This document shows, in pieces, positions 41,631 to 50,294 of a DNA stretch of 64,000 nt. How positions within the stretch are numbered: the stretch's first letter is position 1; each line of letters opens with the position of its first letter. The DNA is from JAMOAW01 sp039908535. GTDB taxonomy: Bacteria; Pseudomonadota; Magnetococcia; Magnetococcales; JADFZT01. Made by a program: the position numbers and the translations under genes. The notes below the pieces were generated by a model. That model was not told the origin of the DNA. It did not search any database and saw nothing but the letters and a program-made list of their open reading frames with translations. Where the stretch lies: NCBI GenBank assembly GCA_039908535.1, contig JAMOAW010000004.1, positions 1 through 64,000 of the forward strand, given 5' to 3'.

Positions 41631-44512
41631 TGCAAGAAACCATTCGACAACGGCTTCTCGAATATAACCCTTTTGCCTCGACCGCCGCCGCAGATCCTTG
41701 GGAAGAGCGGCTTACCGATGTTCCTTCCATCAATCGCGCCTCTTTTGAAGGCGTAAACCGCCTTTTACATCAACTTGGCCAACATCCCAAAGAACCTTTG
41801 GCGGCCCTGGTGTTAGGCGAGGTTGGCAACGGCAAAACCCATCTGATGGCACGACTTAGACAATCGTGCCATCAGACAACGCATCATTCTCCCTTTGCCT
41901 GGATATCCCCCCCAGAGAGCGGTCGCGAACCCTACCGTTATCTGCTCCGCGAAATTACCGATAGTCTGCTCCATACGGTAAACGGTCTTACCGATTGGCA
42001 ACGACTGGCCATAACGCTGATTGCCGAAAATCGCCATCCTAACGCAACTCCAACCGAAAACAAACAACAGGTGGATAAGATTCAAAATCAAATCCATTCT
42101 GGACAAGCCCGCCCAAAACGGTGCTGGAAAAAGATGCAGGCTGGCCTTACCCGTTGGATGTCGCCTCAAGAGCGTGCTGTTGTGCAAATGATCGTCTGGA
42201 TGATCGGTTCTCCCACTCTGCGCCGAACAGCCTCCGAATGGTTGCGTGGCGATATTGTCCATCCCAAACGACTCCCTTCCCCTTTCTCGCTCCACCAGGA
42301 CCGCTCCGGGTTCACCTCTGAACAGATGGAAGAGGAGGCTCGGACCATTTTAATCTCGATTGGCCGAATAGTTAGCCGCTGTCACCTTCCGCTGCTGATC
42401 TGTTTCGACCGACTGGAAGAGCTGCGTACCCCTGCTCAAGATGTGGCGATGGATGTTATACTTACCTTTTTAGTCGATCGCATGGATGGGGTCTTGCCGG
42501 TTTTTTTTGCCCGTGGCCAATTTTGGGAAGGGCTGCGTCTGCGTCTCAACGCCCAGACCGTCAGCCGTCTCGAAAGCAACCGTTTCGAGATGACGGGTTG
42601 CTCCCGATCCGAAGCCAATGAACTCATCTATTGTCGTTTGGCAACGCTCTTCAACCCAGAAGAGATAGCCAATCTTTTTTTTGATCCAAAAATATTATTG
42701 GATCGCCTCACCCCAGGGGGACAACACAGCCCCCGTATTGTCATCACCCTGGCCAATCGTCGCTTACAAGAACTGCTCAAACAGGCCCCACCACAGAATG
42801 AACCAACAGAAAAATTTTTATTCTCTGCATGGGAGCGGCTCACTCAAAATCGCCTCACCCGCAGAAAAGAAGAACCTCGCTCTCCCGAACGTTTACGACG
42901 CATGGCCCACCTGTTTTTGCTCGGGACTGCCCCCGCCAATGAGACCGACTCCTCCGAAGTGGAAACCCCCACAACCCTCTGGTTGATAGAGAGTGCTTTT
43001 CATCACCAAACCCTCCTCAAAGAACTTCGCAAAGGGGTACTCTGGTTAGAATCACATCCGGGTGCCACAGCCCTCTATATCCGCGATGGCCGCGATGCCA
43101 TTCCTAAAATGCCACGTTGGCCTCAGACCAATCACTTTTTGCAAGATTTTTTAAATAAGGGTGGCAAAGTGGTATCCCTCGGCTCGGAACACTTGGCCCG
43201 TTGTCTGGCCCTTGCGGATCTCTACGACGCCATACAATCTGGGGATTTTGAAACGAATGAAGGCCCCATCTCTTTAGAGACCTTTATCTCTTTTTTGCGC
43301 CAACATCTCTCCTGGGGAACCCAAGAGCCGCTTCCTACAGATTCCAAAAAAAATTCCCCAGAAAAAACGCCAAAACCAGAGCATAAAAAAAAAAGAGAAA
43401 AAGAGTCCCCAGAAAAAGAAAATCCTGACATGGTGATGGATGAAGAGGCTGAAGAGGTTCAAGCCTGCCTGATGGCCACCTTACGGGAGTTGAAATTACA
43501 GGTCGAGTTAGCCAAATGTATCACTGGACCGCGTTTCATTCGGGTATGTGTACGTCCCCTACTGGAACTGGGTACAACGGTAGCTAAGCTAAAAAAACAC
43601 TCTGAAAATCTCCAAGTGGCCCTCAAGACAACCGTTGCCCCGCTCATCCGCAGTTACGCGGGTTGGGTCGGATTTGACATTCCCCGCCGTCAACAGACCC
43701 CTTTGTTATTGATGGATCTTTGGCAAGCAGGAAATTCCAGCCGACCGGCTTCTCCTGTGGCCTTTCCTTTGGGTCTCTCTGTGGAAGGGCATGTGGTGTG
43801 GGTCGATTTGGCCACACCAGAGAGTAGCAGCGTTTTAATTGGCGGTAGCTCTGGCAGCGGAAAGACCATTTTTTTGCAAAGTGTTGCGGTAAGCTTGGCC
43901 CGCTTTAGCTCACCAAAAGAGCTCTGTTTATTATTGATCGATCCCAAACGGGTCGGATTTAGCCGTTTACAACATCTTCCACATCTGGCCGTGCCCGTCA
44001 TTTTAGAGGCCGAGGAGGCTCAAATTCATCTTGATCAATTAGTGACAGAGATGGAAGCTCGTTATCGACTCTTCGCGACCGCAGGGGTTGAAGATATCCT
44101 TGCCTTCCAACAAAAAGGCCAACATCTTCCCCATTGGGTAATCTTAATTGATGAATTCGCCGATTTAATGATCTCCACTTCAACCCAAAATTTTGGTGTT
44201 CGGGCACAACAAAAAACATTAGAGGGAACCATTCAGCGTTTATGTCAAAAGGGTCGTGCCGCTGGAGTCCATTTACTCCTGGCCACCCAAAGACCCGATG
44301 CCAACGTCATCACCCCCCTCATCAAAGCCAACCTGCAACTCAAAGTTGCCTTTAAAGTCACTACCGAACGCAACAGCCGCATTATCCTAGACGAAAGCGG
44401 GGCCGAACATCTGCTAGGGGGAGGTGATATGTTGGTCGGTGGCAGTTTGCCAGAACAAAGGATTCAAGGGGCCTTATTAAGTGCCGATGAAATTGCGCTG
44501 GCATCCACCTAA
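41627..44512 (+). CDS. Double ATPase: N-terminal AAA/STAND NTPase plus C-terminal FtsK/SpoIIIE translocase domain
   Basis: This 961-residue protein has no membrane helices. The N-terminal NTPase has GEVGNGKTH (Walker A, about residues 64-72) and LLICFDRLEEL (Walker B, about 255-265), followed by an RxExNR-like region and a helical lid. A lysine/glutamate-rich linker lies at about 570-610. The C-terminal third is an FtsK alpha/beta module: GPRFIRVCVRPLLELG, GGSSGSGKT (about 739-747), LIDPKRVGFS, ILIDEFADLM (about 839-848), LLLATQRPDANVITPLIKAN and DESGAEHLLGGGDML. It lacks the FtsK membrane and gamma domains, so it is not the division FtsK. It is coupled to the winged-helix gene. Function probably involves moving or clearing DNA, perhaps in defence or a mobile element. 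Domain calls are sure; the function is inference. Confidence 0.85.
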   Translation: MMQETIRQRLLEYNPFASTAAADPWEERLTDVPSINRASFEGVNRLLHQLGQHPKEPLAALVLGEVGNGKTHLMARLRQSCHQTTHHSPFAWISPPESGREPYRYLLREITDSLLHTVNGLTDWQRLAITLIAENRHPNATPTENKQQVDKIQNQIHSGQARPKRCWKKMQAGLTRWMSPQERAVVQMIVWMIGSPTLRRTASEWLRGDIVHPKRLPSPFSLHQDRSGFTSEQMEEEARTILISIGRIVSRCHLPLLICFDRLEELRTPAQDVAMDVILTFLVDRMDGVLPVFFARGQFWEGLRLRLNAQTVSRLESNRFEMTGCSRSEANELIYCRLATLFNPEEIANLFFDPKILLDRLTPGGQHSPRIVITLANRRLQELLKQAPPQNEPTEKFLFSAWERLTQNRLTRRKEEPRSPERLRRMAHLFLLGTAPANETDSSEVETPTTLWLIESAFHHQTLLKELRKGVLWLESHPGATALYIRDGRDAIPKMPRWPQTNHFLQDFLNKGGKVVSLGSEHLARCLALADLYDAIQSGDFETNEGPISLETFISFLRQHLSWGTQEPLPTDSKKNSPEKTPKPEHKKKREKESPEKENPDMVMDEEAEEVQACLMATLRELKLQVELAKCITGPRFIRVCVRPLLELGTTVAKLKKHSENLQVALKTTVAPLIRSYAGWVGFDIPRRQQTPLLLMDLWQAGNSSRPASPVAFPLGLSVEGHVVWVDLATPESSSVLIGGSSGSGKTIFLQSVAVSLARFSSPKELCLLLIDPKRVGFSRLQHLPHLAVPVILEAEEAQIHLDQLVTEMEARYRLFATAGVEDILAFQQKGQHLPHWVILIDEFADLMISTSTQNFGVRAQQKTLEGTIQRLCQKGRAAGVHLLLATQRPDANVITPLIKANLQLKVAFKVTTERNSRIILDESGAEHLLGGGDMLVGGSLPEQRIQGALLSADEIALAST

Positions 44513-44563
44513 CCAAACAGACTAACCTTGCTTCTTGATCCTTTTTTAAAGCTGAAGTAATAA

Positions 44564-45637
44564 CTAAAAAACTTTCTCATACCAGTTCCGCGTGCGTTGG
44601 GTGATCTTTACCACCGACAACATCACTGGCACCTCCACCAGCACACCGACCACCGTGGCCAGGGCCGCGCCGGACTCGAATCCGAACAATCCAATAGCTG
44701 TGGCCACCGCCAATTCGAAAAAATTGCTGGCACCGATTAGGGCAGACGGAGCCGCCACACAGTGGACCACACGCAACTGTCTGGAGAGCAAATAAGCCAG
44801 ACCCGCATTAAAATAAACCTGGATCAGGATCGGCACGGCCAACAATCCAATAACCAGGGGTTGAGCCAGAATCTGTTCGCCCTGAAAGGCAAAAAGCAAC
44901 ACCAAGGTGGCGAGCAACGCCGTCAGGGAGAGGGGGTGCAACCGGGTCAACAACGCGTTAAGGGCGGTTTGACCGCCAGTAACCAGCAAACGCATACGCC
45001 ACACTTGGGCCACGATCACCGGCACCACGATGAACAACACCACGGAAAAAATCAGCGTCTCCCATGGTACGGCAATATGAGACAAGCCCAGCAGAAATCC
45101 TACAATGGGAGCAAAGGCGACAATCATGATCAGATCATTGAGGGCCACCTGACTTAAAGTGAAAAGAGGTTCCCCATCAGAAAGCTGACTCCAGACAAAG
45201 ACCATGGCTGTACAAGGTGCCGCCGCCAAAATGATCAGACCGGCGATGTAAGAGTCGATCTGATCGACTGGCAACCACTGATGAAAAAAATGTCGGATGA
45301 AAAGCCAACCCAACAGGGCCATGGAAAAGGGCTTGACACCCCAATTGATGAACAGGGTAACCCCGATTCCTTTCCAGTGCGTCCGCACTTGTGAGAGCGA
45401 CCCGAAGTCGATTTTGAGCAGCATGGGTATGATCATCAACCAGATGAGTAGAGCCACAGGCAGGTTGACGCGGGCGATCTCCATCCGTCCGATGGCTTGA
45501 AAAGGCTCAGGCACCGCATGGCCCAACAAAATGCCGACGCCAATGCACAGTATCACCCAAATAGACAGATGACGCTCAAAAAATCCCAAAGAGACACCCG
45601 CATTTTGACAGGCGGTGACTGTACATTGTTGGCTCAT
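44564..45637 (-). CDS. acr3: ACR3-family arsenite efflux pump
   Basis: Acr3 exports arsenite (and sometimes antimonite) using the proton motive force. This protein of about 357 residues has ten predicted membrane helices. The conserved APCTAMVFVWSQL carries the essential cysteine, and GASNFFELAVA follows at about residue 300. The ATG at 45637 (MSQQCTVTAC) has GAGGAG 9 bases upstream; the ORF extends to 45709 only through repeat sequence. It lies downstream of arsR with an intervening dispersed element and a truncated ORF. No arsC was seen. Confidence 0.95.
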   Translation of the reverse strand: MSQQCTVTACQNAGVSLGFFERHLSIWVILCIGVGILLGHAVPEPFQAIGRMEIARVNLPVALLIWLMIIPMLLKIDFGSLSQVRTHWKGIGVTLFINWGVKPFSMALLGWLFIRHFFHQWLPVDQIDSYIAGLIILAAAPCTAMVFVWSQLSDGEPLFTLSQVALNDLIMIVAFAPIVGFLLGLSHIAVPWETLIFSVVLFIVVPVIVAQVWRMRLLVTGGQTALNALLTRLHPLSLTALLATLVLLFAFQGEQILAQPLVIGLLAVPILIQVYFNAGLAYLLSRQLRVVHCVAAPSALIGASNFFELAVATAIGLFGFESGAALATVVGVLVEVPVMLSVVKITQRTRNWYEKVF

Positions 45638-45677
45638 GAATAGACTCCTCACATACGTTAGTAACAAGACACCAGAA

Positions 45678-45822
45678 CATGATGCCCTGCGGGCAAAAAA
45701 AAAAATCAAAGGCCAACCCCTGGGGGATGAATCCCACGACCCCCTCTTTTTTTTAAGACTTAAAAAAAAAGAGGGGGGGATTGGGAAAAAAATTAAAGGC
45801 CAAACTCTGGGAGATGAATCTT
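45678..45822. repeat. GC-rich palindromic element, one copy plus a partial duplicate, between arsR and acr3
   Basis: Contains GATGCCCTGCGGGC, an A-run, CAAAGGCC, CCTGGGGGATGAATCCC, CCCCCTC with a T-run, the inverted A-run/GAGGGGGG arm, and then a degenerate second AAAGGCCAAACTCTGGGAGATGAATC. The tandem half-copy suggests repeated insertion at the same place. Confidence 0.75.
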
Positions 45823-45863
45823 ATAAGAATGCCTCCAAGGATGCCAACGCTCATACCAGTCAT
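45753..45863 (-). pseudogene. Truncated ORF start coupled to arsR, cut by a repeat element
   Basis: An ATG overlaps the arsR stop as TGATG and opens MTGMSVGILGGIL, which looks like the beginning of a membrane protein. After about 13 codons the sequence becomes the dispersed element, and the reading frame ends at 45753 in its T-run. The original gene, perhaps another ars permease or enzyme, seems to have been lost to an element insertion. Identity cannot be told. Confidence 0.35.
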
Positions 45864-46222
45864 CACAGCGAAGTGCCAATGCACCGTCCCGGTCGGTCCG
45901 GCATGCTTAGCAAGCGCTCCCGATCCTCTTTGTAAATCTCCACTCCTTCAAGACCCTGGGCAACTGCCTGAATCAGCATCTTGGCCCATGGTGACAAATC
46001 TGGATGCAGTCTGTAATATACCCACTGTCCAACTCGACGGTCCTGCATCACATAATTTTCGCGCAACGTCCCAAGATGACGAGAAATTTTTGGTTGCATT
46101 TCACCCAAAGCATAGCCGAACTCGCAAACGCACAATTCTGTCTCCACCATCAACAGCAGCATCACACACCGCAGTCGGGTTTCGTCCACCAAGGATTTCA
46201 TCAGGATTTCGGGAGTCAACAT
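45863..46222 (-). CDS. arsR: ArsR-family metalloregulator
   Basis: This is an ArsR/SmtB winged-helix repressor of 119 residues. The As(III)-sensing cysteines are in ELCVCEFGYAL, followed by the recognition helix QPKISRHLGTLRE and the wing with VGQWVYYRLHPDL. The ATG at 46222 is preceded by GAGGTG; the ORF to 46297 runs upstream through promoter sequence and is rejected. It represses its own operon until arsenite binds. Its likely target is acr3 downstream, although about 225 bases of repeat sequence now separate them. Confidence 0.9.
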   Translation of the reverse strand: MLTPEILMKSLVDETRLRCVMLLLMVETELCVCEFGYALGEMQPKISRHLGTLRENYVMQDRRVGQWVYYRLHPDLSPWAKMLIQAVAQGLEGVEIYKEDRERLLSMPDRPGRCIGTSL

Positions 46223-46230
46223 AAGCACCT

Positions 46231-46268
46231 CATATCTGTTTATTGATATATATACAAATCCGAATATG
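46231..46268 (-). promoter_or_regulatory. Candidate ars promoter and ArsR operator
   Basis: A gapped dyad CATATC ... AATATG spans an AT-rich core with TATATATATC, just upstream of the arsR ribosome site (GAGGTG at 46226-46231). Position and symmetry fit a self-regulating ArsR operator over the -10 region. By eye only. Confidence 0.4.
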
Positions 46269-46314
46269 CTGTCAATCGCATTTTTACCATTTACCAATTT
46301 GCGTTCAATAAAAG

Positions 46315-46412
46315 TCTTATTGGAGGGGGCCGGGGAGCGTCACGCTCCCCGGCGGAGGTTTGGAGGCAGAGCCTCCAAGGTCTTGCTTTTGCTTTTAATT
46401 TTTTGCTATAAG
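46315..46412. repeat. GC-rich palindromic element, variant copy
   Basis: CGGGGAGCGTCACGCTCCCCGG forms a perfect hairpin, followed by TTTGGAGGCAGAGCCTCCAAGG (second hairpin), TCTTGCTTTTG and AATTTTTTGC. Layout equals the other copies but the hairpin bases differ by paired changes, so the fold is kept while the sequence drifts. Confidence 0.7.
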
Positions 46413-46899
46413 GCGACGATAAGCACACGATGCGCGAGACAAGATTTAATTTTACCTATTTGATTGTAAATTGGTATAAACCTGTGAACCATCACATCAT
46501 TATGATTATTTTCATCATACTACTCCCATAATGTTGTCTATGGAAACATATTTATGTATCGGAAAAACAAAAATCAAGACCTTGGGGGGCGGAGAACCGC
46601 CCCCCAATCCCCCCCCCTTTTCTTTTAATTCTTAAAAAAAAGAGGGGGTTTGGGGGATTCATCCCCCAAGGTTTTGCCTTTGATTTTGATTTTTTGCCCG
46701 CAGGGCATCATGTTCAAAGATAAAAAAATATCGTATATGATGATGTTTGGGCAGTAGGTCAGATTGTCAGACGTTGAAAAACTTTGCCAAGGCTCGGTCT
46801 AGAGTCCGTCAAGCTGACACTACTACTCTTTTTTTGTCATGTGACAAGCCCAGCAAAAAACTTAAACTTAAACTTAAACATCAACATTTATTTTAACCA
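46413..46899. other. Gene-free spacer between arsR and the DUF2062 gene
   Basis: This spacer of about 490 bases holds AT-rich sequence at 46413-46544, the full repeat copy at 46545-46715, and short AACTTAAACTTAAACTTAAAC direct repeats at 46859-46879. No gene or structured RNA recognised. Confidence 0.55.
46545..46715. repeat. GC-rich palindromic element, best full copy
   Basis: The most complete copy: TTTATGTATCGGAAAAAC lead-in, ATCAAGACCTTGG, GGGCGGAGAACCGCCC, CCCCC arm, AATTCTTAAAAAAAAGAGGGGG, GGGGGATTCATCCCCC, AAGGTTTTGCC, and TTTTTTGCCCGCAGGGCATCATG. It can fold into two nested hairpins inside one long stem. Confidence 0.8.
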
Positions 46900-47523
46900 T
46901 TACAATCCCTGCGTTTTTTTGGCCAATCGTAATCTTTTTCTTTCAAGATGACGACGTAAAAAACGCAAAGTTAACACATATCCCAGCCATCCGCTAAGCA
47001 AAGCCCAGGGGATACACCCCAACATCAAAGGCCAACCATACTGGATCATCAGATCGATAAACCAATCCCAGGAGGCCTCAAAATGCATAAAGCTACCGTT
47101 GGCGGCCTCCATATTAGAGGATATTTGCGCGGCAGAGAGACCGGATAATCTTTCCCATATCTCAATCATCTCCCGTCCCGTTACCAGAAAAAGATAATAA
47201 ACGGGAGGGACGGTTCCAACATTGGTCACAAAAGTCCAGGCACAAGCCACCGTCGGATTAAAATCCCATTTATGGCTGATAAAACGAACCGCACCCCAAA
47301 CCGCCATCACCATACTGATTTGAAATCCCACAGTGGGCGTCATAGCAATAATAAGACCAACAGCCGATCCCCATGCCGTATATTCTGGAGGATGATGACC
47401 AATCAACATAGGACGTATTAAATGCTTTTTAGTCTGCACAACCGACCAACGCCACCACCACCCTAAACCAGAACTGGTCGAGGAATTTCTTTTAACCAAA
47501 GATGGATCTTGTGTCCCGTTCAT
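46900..47523 (-). CDS. DUF2062 membrane protein
   Basis: This 207-residue protein matches the DUF2062 family, with WGSAVGLIIAMTPTVGFQ (about residues 50-67) and TNVGTVPPVYYLFLVTG at about 107-123. It has two to three membrane helices and a basic C-terminal tail (ERKRLRLAKKTQGL). Function is unknown. Family members often lie near glycosyltransferase or envelope genes, which agrees with the lpx genes upstream. It follows trx by about 110 bases in the same direction. Confidence 0.85.
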   Translation of the reverse strand: MNGTQDPSLVKRNSSTSSGLGWWWRWSVVQTKKHLIRPMLIGHHPPEYTAWGSAVGLIIAMTPTVGFQISMVMAVWGAVRFISHKWDFNPTVACAWTFVTNVGTVPPVYYLFLVTGREMIEIWERLSGLSAAQISSNMEAANGSFMHFEASWDWFIDLMIQYGWPLMLGCIPWALLSGWLGYVLTLRFLRRHLERKRLRLAKKTQGL

Positions 47524-47632
47524 TTATGTTCCTAACTTTGGGCTAAAAACGACGATAAAGAAAACCTGAAAGAGTCATTGTAAACTGATCATATAGAATT
47601 ATATACACCGCACTCGAAAAACAGAAGATCTT

Positions 47633-48004
47633 CTAATCATGACCATTGCTTCTCTTTTTAATCGATTTTCTGACCTCTTCCATATCCAATTCCTGCGCAT
47701 TTTTGATCAGTTCCTTTAACTCTTTTTCAGGTAACATACCCGCTTGTGAAAATAAAATGATCTTCTCTCTGAAAATCATCAGTGTTGGGATAGAACGAAT
47801 TTGGAAATCCTCCGCCAATTCCCGCTCCTGATCGGTCTCTACCTTGCCAAAAACCACATCGGGAAATAGTTCGGAAACTTTTTCATAAATGGGTGCAAAA
47901 GATTTGCACGGACCACACCACCCGGCCCAAAAATCAATGATGACAATATCATTTTCCAGAACAGTCTGTTCAAAGTTATCACGGGTTAACTCAACGGTTG
48001 CCAT
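47633..48004 (-). CDS. Thioredoxin-fold protein
   Basis: This is a 123-residue thioredoxin with active site WAGWCGPCKSF at about residues 26-36 and the cis-Pro in RSIPTLMIF. The ATG at 48004 follows GGAGACAAGG; the longer ORF runs back into lpxB and is not used. A lysine-rich tail (EEVRKSIKKRSNGHD) extends the domain a little. It is 13 bases downstream of lpxB and probably belongs to that operon. It is a general disulfide reductase, or one for a specific envelope partner. Confidence 0.92.
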   Translation of the reverse strand: MATVELTRDNFEQTVLENDIVIIDFWAGWCGPCKSFAPIYEKVSELFPDVVFGKVETDQERELAEDFQIRSIPTLMIFREKIILFSQAGMLPEKELKELIKNAQELDMEEVRKSIKKRSNGHD

Positions 48005-48017
48005 TCCTTGTCTCCAT

Positions 48018-49139
48018 TTAAATGTTGTGGGTCCCTTGCAAAAATTGAGAGACGATCTCCACCGCTCCCCTCTCCTGACTGGACAATAGTGTACGAATTT
48101 CTTGATATCCTGAACGTATGCGAGCAATTTGTTCCGAATCGGTCAAAAGGGTAAAAAGGTCATCGGCCAAAAGATCAGGATTGGCCATTTTTTGAATACG
48201 CTCCTTGACCAACTCCCGTTGCACCACCAAATTTGCAAGGGAGATAAACGGCACCTGTATGACGCGCCGTCCGATCTCATACGTAAAAAAATTAACACGA
48301 TAAATGACCACCATGGGTGCATCCAACAACGCGGCTTCCAATGTGGCCGTACCTGACGCAACCAACGCCGCATCCGAAGCCGCCAACAACTCCTGCGTCA
48401 TCCCTTGGCGTATCGGCCAGGGAAAATTTTCCACCTCTTCCAAAGAGAGATTCTCTGCCAAGGCCAATATAAATTGAACTTTCGATAACCTCTGAGCCAA
48501 TTGATGACACGTCGAAACCATCACCTCTAAATGACGTTGCAACTCTCCAGATCGACTCCCAGGCAAAAGAACAACCAATTTATCCTGATTGGATAACTCC
48601 AATTGTTTCCGAAAATCAAGCCGTTTTGCCAGCTTCGATCGCGTTTTCTCTACCAAAGGATGCCCAACAAAAGTCACTGGCAGACCCGTTGGTTGAAAAT
48701 AAATCGGCTCAAAAGGAAAAAGGACCAACAAATGGTCCACAAGTGAGGCAATCCGCTGTACCCGTCCCCGACGCCACGCCCATACCTGTGGACAAACATA
48801 GTGGATCACCGGAATATGTAACGCTTTCGCCCGTTTGGCCAACATAAAATTAAAATCTGGTAAATCAATGGTGATCAAAAGATCTGGCCGTTCGGCCGTC
48901 AATAAATGGGTTAAATAACGAAACACCCGTCGCAAACGGGGTAAACGATGCACCACTTCGACTATCCCGATGACAGAAAGATCGTTGATCCCAAATGGCC
49001 CCAACAATCCTTGCTCAGCCAAACGTGGCCCACCCACACCACATACCTGAATTTGAGGAAAATGTTCTTTCAGCCCTGCCAACAAATCCCCGCCCAATAG
49101 ATCCCCTGAGGCCTCTCCGGCCACGATCATCAGGCGCAT
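48018..49139 (-). CDS. lpxB: Lipid-A-disaccharide synthase
   Basis: LpxB joins UDP-2,3-diacylglucosamine and lipid X to make the lipid A disaccharide at the inner membrane. The 373-residue glycosyltransferase (family 19) opens with IVAGEASGDLLGGDLL. It has VCGVGGPRLAEQG, VIGIVEVVHRLPRL, YVCPQVWAW and LLPGSRSGE, all hallmarks. It is the last lpx gene of the run and follows lpxI after a spacer with a repeat arm. Confidence 0.96.
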   Translation of the reverse strand: MRLMIVAGEASGDLLGGDLLAGLKEHFPQIQVCGVGGPRLAEQGLLGPFGINDLSVIGIVEVVHRLPRLRRVFRYLTHLLTAERPDLLITIDLPDFNFMLAKRAKALHIPVIHYVCPQVWAWRRGRVQRIASLVDHLLVLFPFEPIYFQPTGLPVTFVGHPLVEKTRSKLAKRLDFRKQLELSNQDKLVVLLPGSRSGELQRHLEVMVSTCHQLAQRLSKVQFILALAENLSLEEVENFPWPIRQGMTQELLAASDAALVASGTATLEAALLDAPMVVIYRVNFFTYEIGRRVIQVPFISLANLVVQRELVKERIQKMANPDLLADDLFTLLTDSEQIARIRSGYQEIRTLLSSQERGAVEIVSQFLQGTHNI

Positions 49140-49164
49140 TTTATGAACGTCTGGATTGGATTGA

Positions 49165-49222
49165 AAAGCAAAGTCAAAACCCTGGGGGCACCCCCCCAGA
49201 CCCCTTTTTTTTTAAATTCTTT
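49165..49222. repeat. GC-rich palindromic element, half copy between lpxI and lpxB
   Basis: AAGCAAAGTCAAAACCCTGGGGGCACCCCCCCAGACCCC and a T-run. It is the right half of the element, with the same AAAGCAAAGTCAAAA lead-in that is expanded in tandem at 57.6-57.8 kb. Confidence 0.7.
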
Positions 49223-49239
49223 AAGATCAAATATCACAG

Positions 49240-50139
49240 CTAAGAATCCATAGCAAGATAGCCATGATCGACATCCTCTTGCCGAAGGGCAAGCAGCACC
49301 AATCCACTCTCATCCACCGCTTTAAATGTCACCTCAGGATCCAGAATGATCACCCCACCGGCTTCGATAACCAAAAGCCCAATCCCGGCCCGATGCAAAT
49401 TTTCAATGGTTTGTGGACCGATGGTCGGTAAATCTAAACGCAAATCTTGTTGTGGTTTCACAACCTTTACCAATGCCCCTAACCCCTTGCCCCGCCGCCC
49501 TCCAAAGGCCAATGCCCCTGCCCGTTGAATCATGGCATCGGTCCCCTCCATCGCCTCCACCGCCACCACGACTTTCTCTTTGACAACCACCCCTTGACCA
49601 ATATCCAAACGACCAAGTTCCTTGGCAATAGACCATCCAAAACGGATATCTTCCCATTGCAATGGAGTGGGAGATCGACGACTCAATTGGCCAACAGGGG
49701 CCAATAATTCGGGTAGATATTCGGTAATCCCCCGTACTAGAAAACCTTTTTGTTGTAACTGGTCCGCAATCCCCCGCAGCAACATATCATCTTGCAAATG
49801 GCGTAATCGAAACACCATTTGTAACGCCAGCATATCTGGACGAATATGCCAAATTCGCGCCTTACGGATGCCACCCACCAAAACCACATCCCGAACACCA
49901 AAACCCGCCAGATAAGTCAATACCCGCTTAAATTGCCCCAAACGCACCCAATGGATATCCTCTACCCAATCGGCCAACGTTGGATCGGTTTCATCCAAAT
50001 GAGCCACAGCAACCACACGACCTCGCATGTGTTCAGATTGAGCAAATATCAAGGGCAGACGACCACTACCGGCGATCAAACCCACGCGAGAATTGGCACT
50101 TTGAAAATTTATTTTGGATGAATCTGTTGAGGATATCAC
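49240..50139 (-). CDS. lpxI: UDP-2,3-diacylglucosamine pyrophosphatase LpxI
   Basis: LpxI cleaves UDP-2,3-diacylglucosamine to lipid X and UMP, replacing LpxH in many proteobacteria. The 299-residue protein has the family blocks VGLIAGSGRLPLIFA, DVVLVGGIRKARIW, DDMLLRGIADQLQ and EAMEGTDAMIQRAG. The start is GTG at 50139 with AGGT about 8 bases upstream; no ATG is available at the N-terminus. It lies between lpxA and lpxB, its usual place in alphaproteobacteria-like genomes. Confidence 0.94.
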   Translation of the reverse strand: MISSTDSSKINFQSANSRVGLIAGSGRLPLIFAQSEHMRGRVVAVAHLDETDPTLADWVEDIHWVRLGQFKRVLTYLAGFGVRDVVLVGGIRKARIWHIRPDMLALQMVFRLRHLQDDMLLRGIADQLQQKGFLVRGITEYLPELLAPVGQLSRRSPTPLQWEDIRFGWSIAKELGRLDIGQGVVVKEKVVVAVEAMEGTDAMIQRAGALAFGGRRGKGLGALVKVVKPQQDLRLDLPTIGPQTIENLHRAGIGLLVIEAGGVIILDPEVTFKAVDESGLVLLALRQEDVDHGYLAMDS

Positions 50140-50294
50140 AAAAGCTTACCTATACAGAACATGGCATCAAGAAAAATCTTGAAAAAGGGAATCTGAATCC
50201 CCCTATTTTTTGTAGAAAATAAAATTGAGGTCAAAATCAAAAAAAAAGTAGGGCAATCACCCAGCCCCCTTTAATTTAATACATCAAAAAAAAA

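Noticed and set aside
41627..44512. Housekeeping division protein FtsK
   Set aside because: No N-terminal membrane helices and no C-terminal gamma domain; an extra NTPase domain is present instead.
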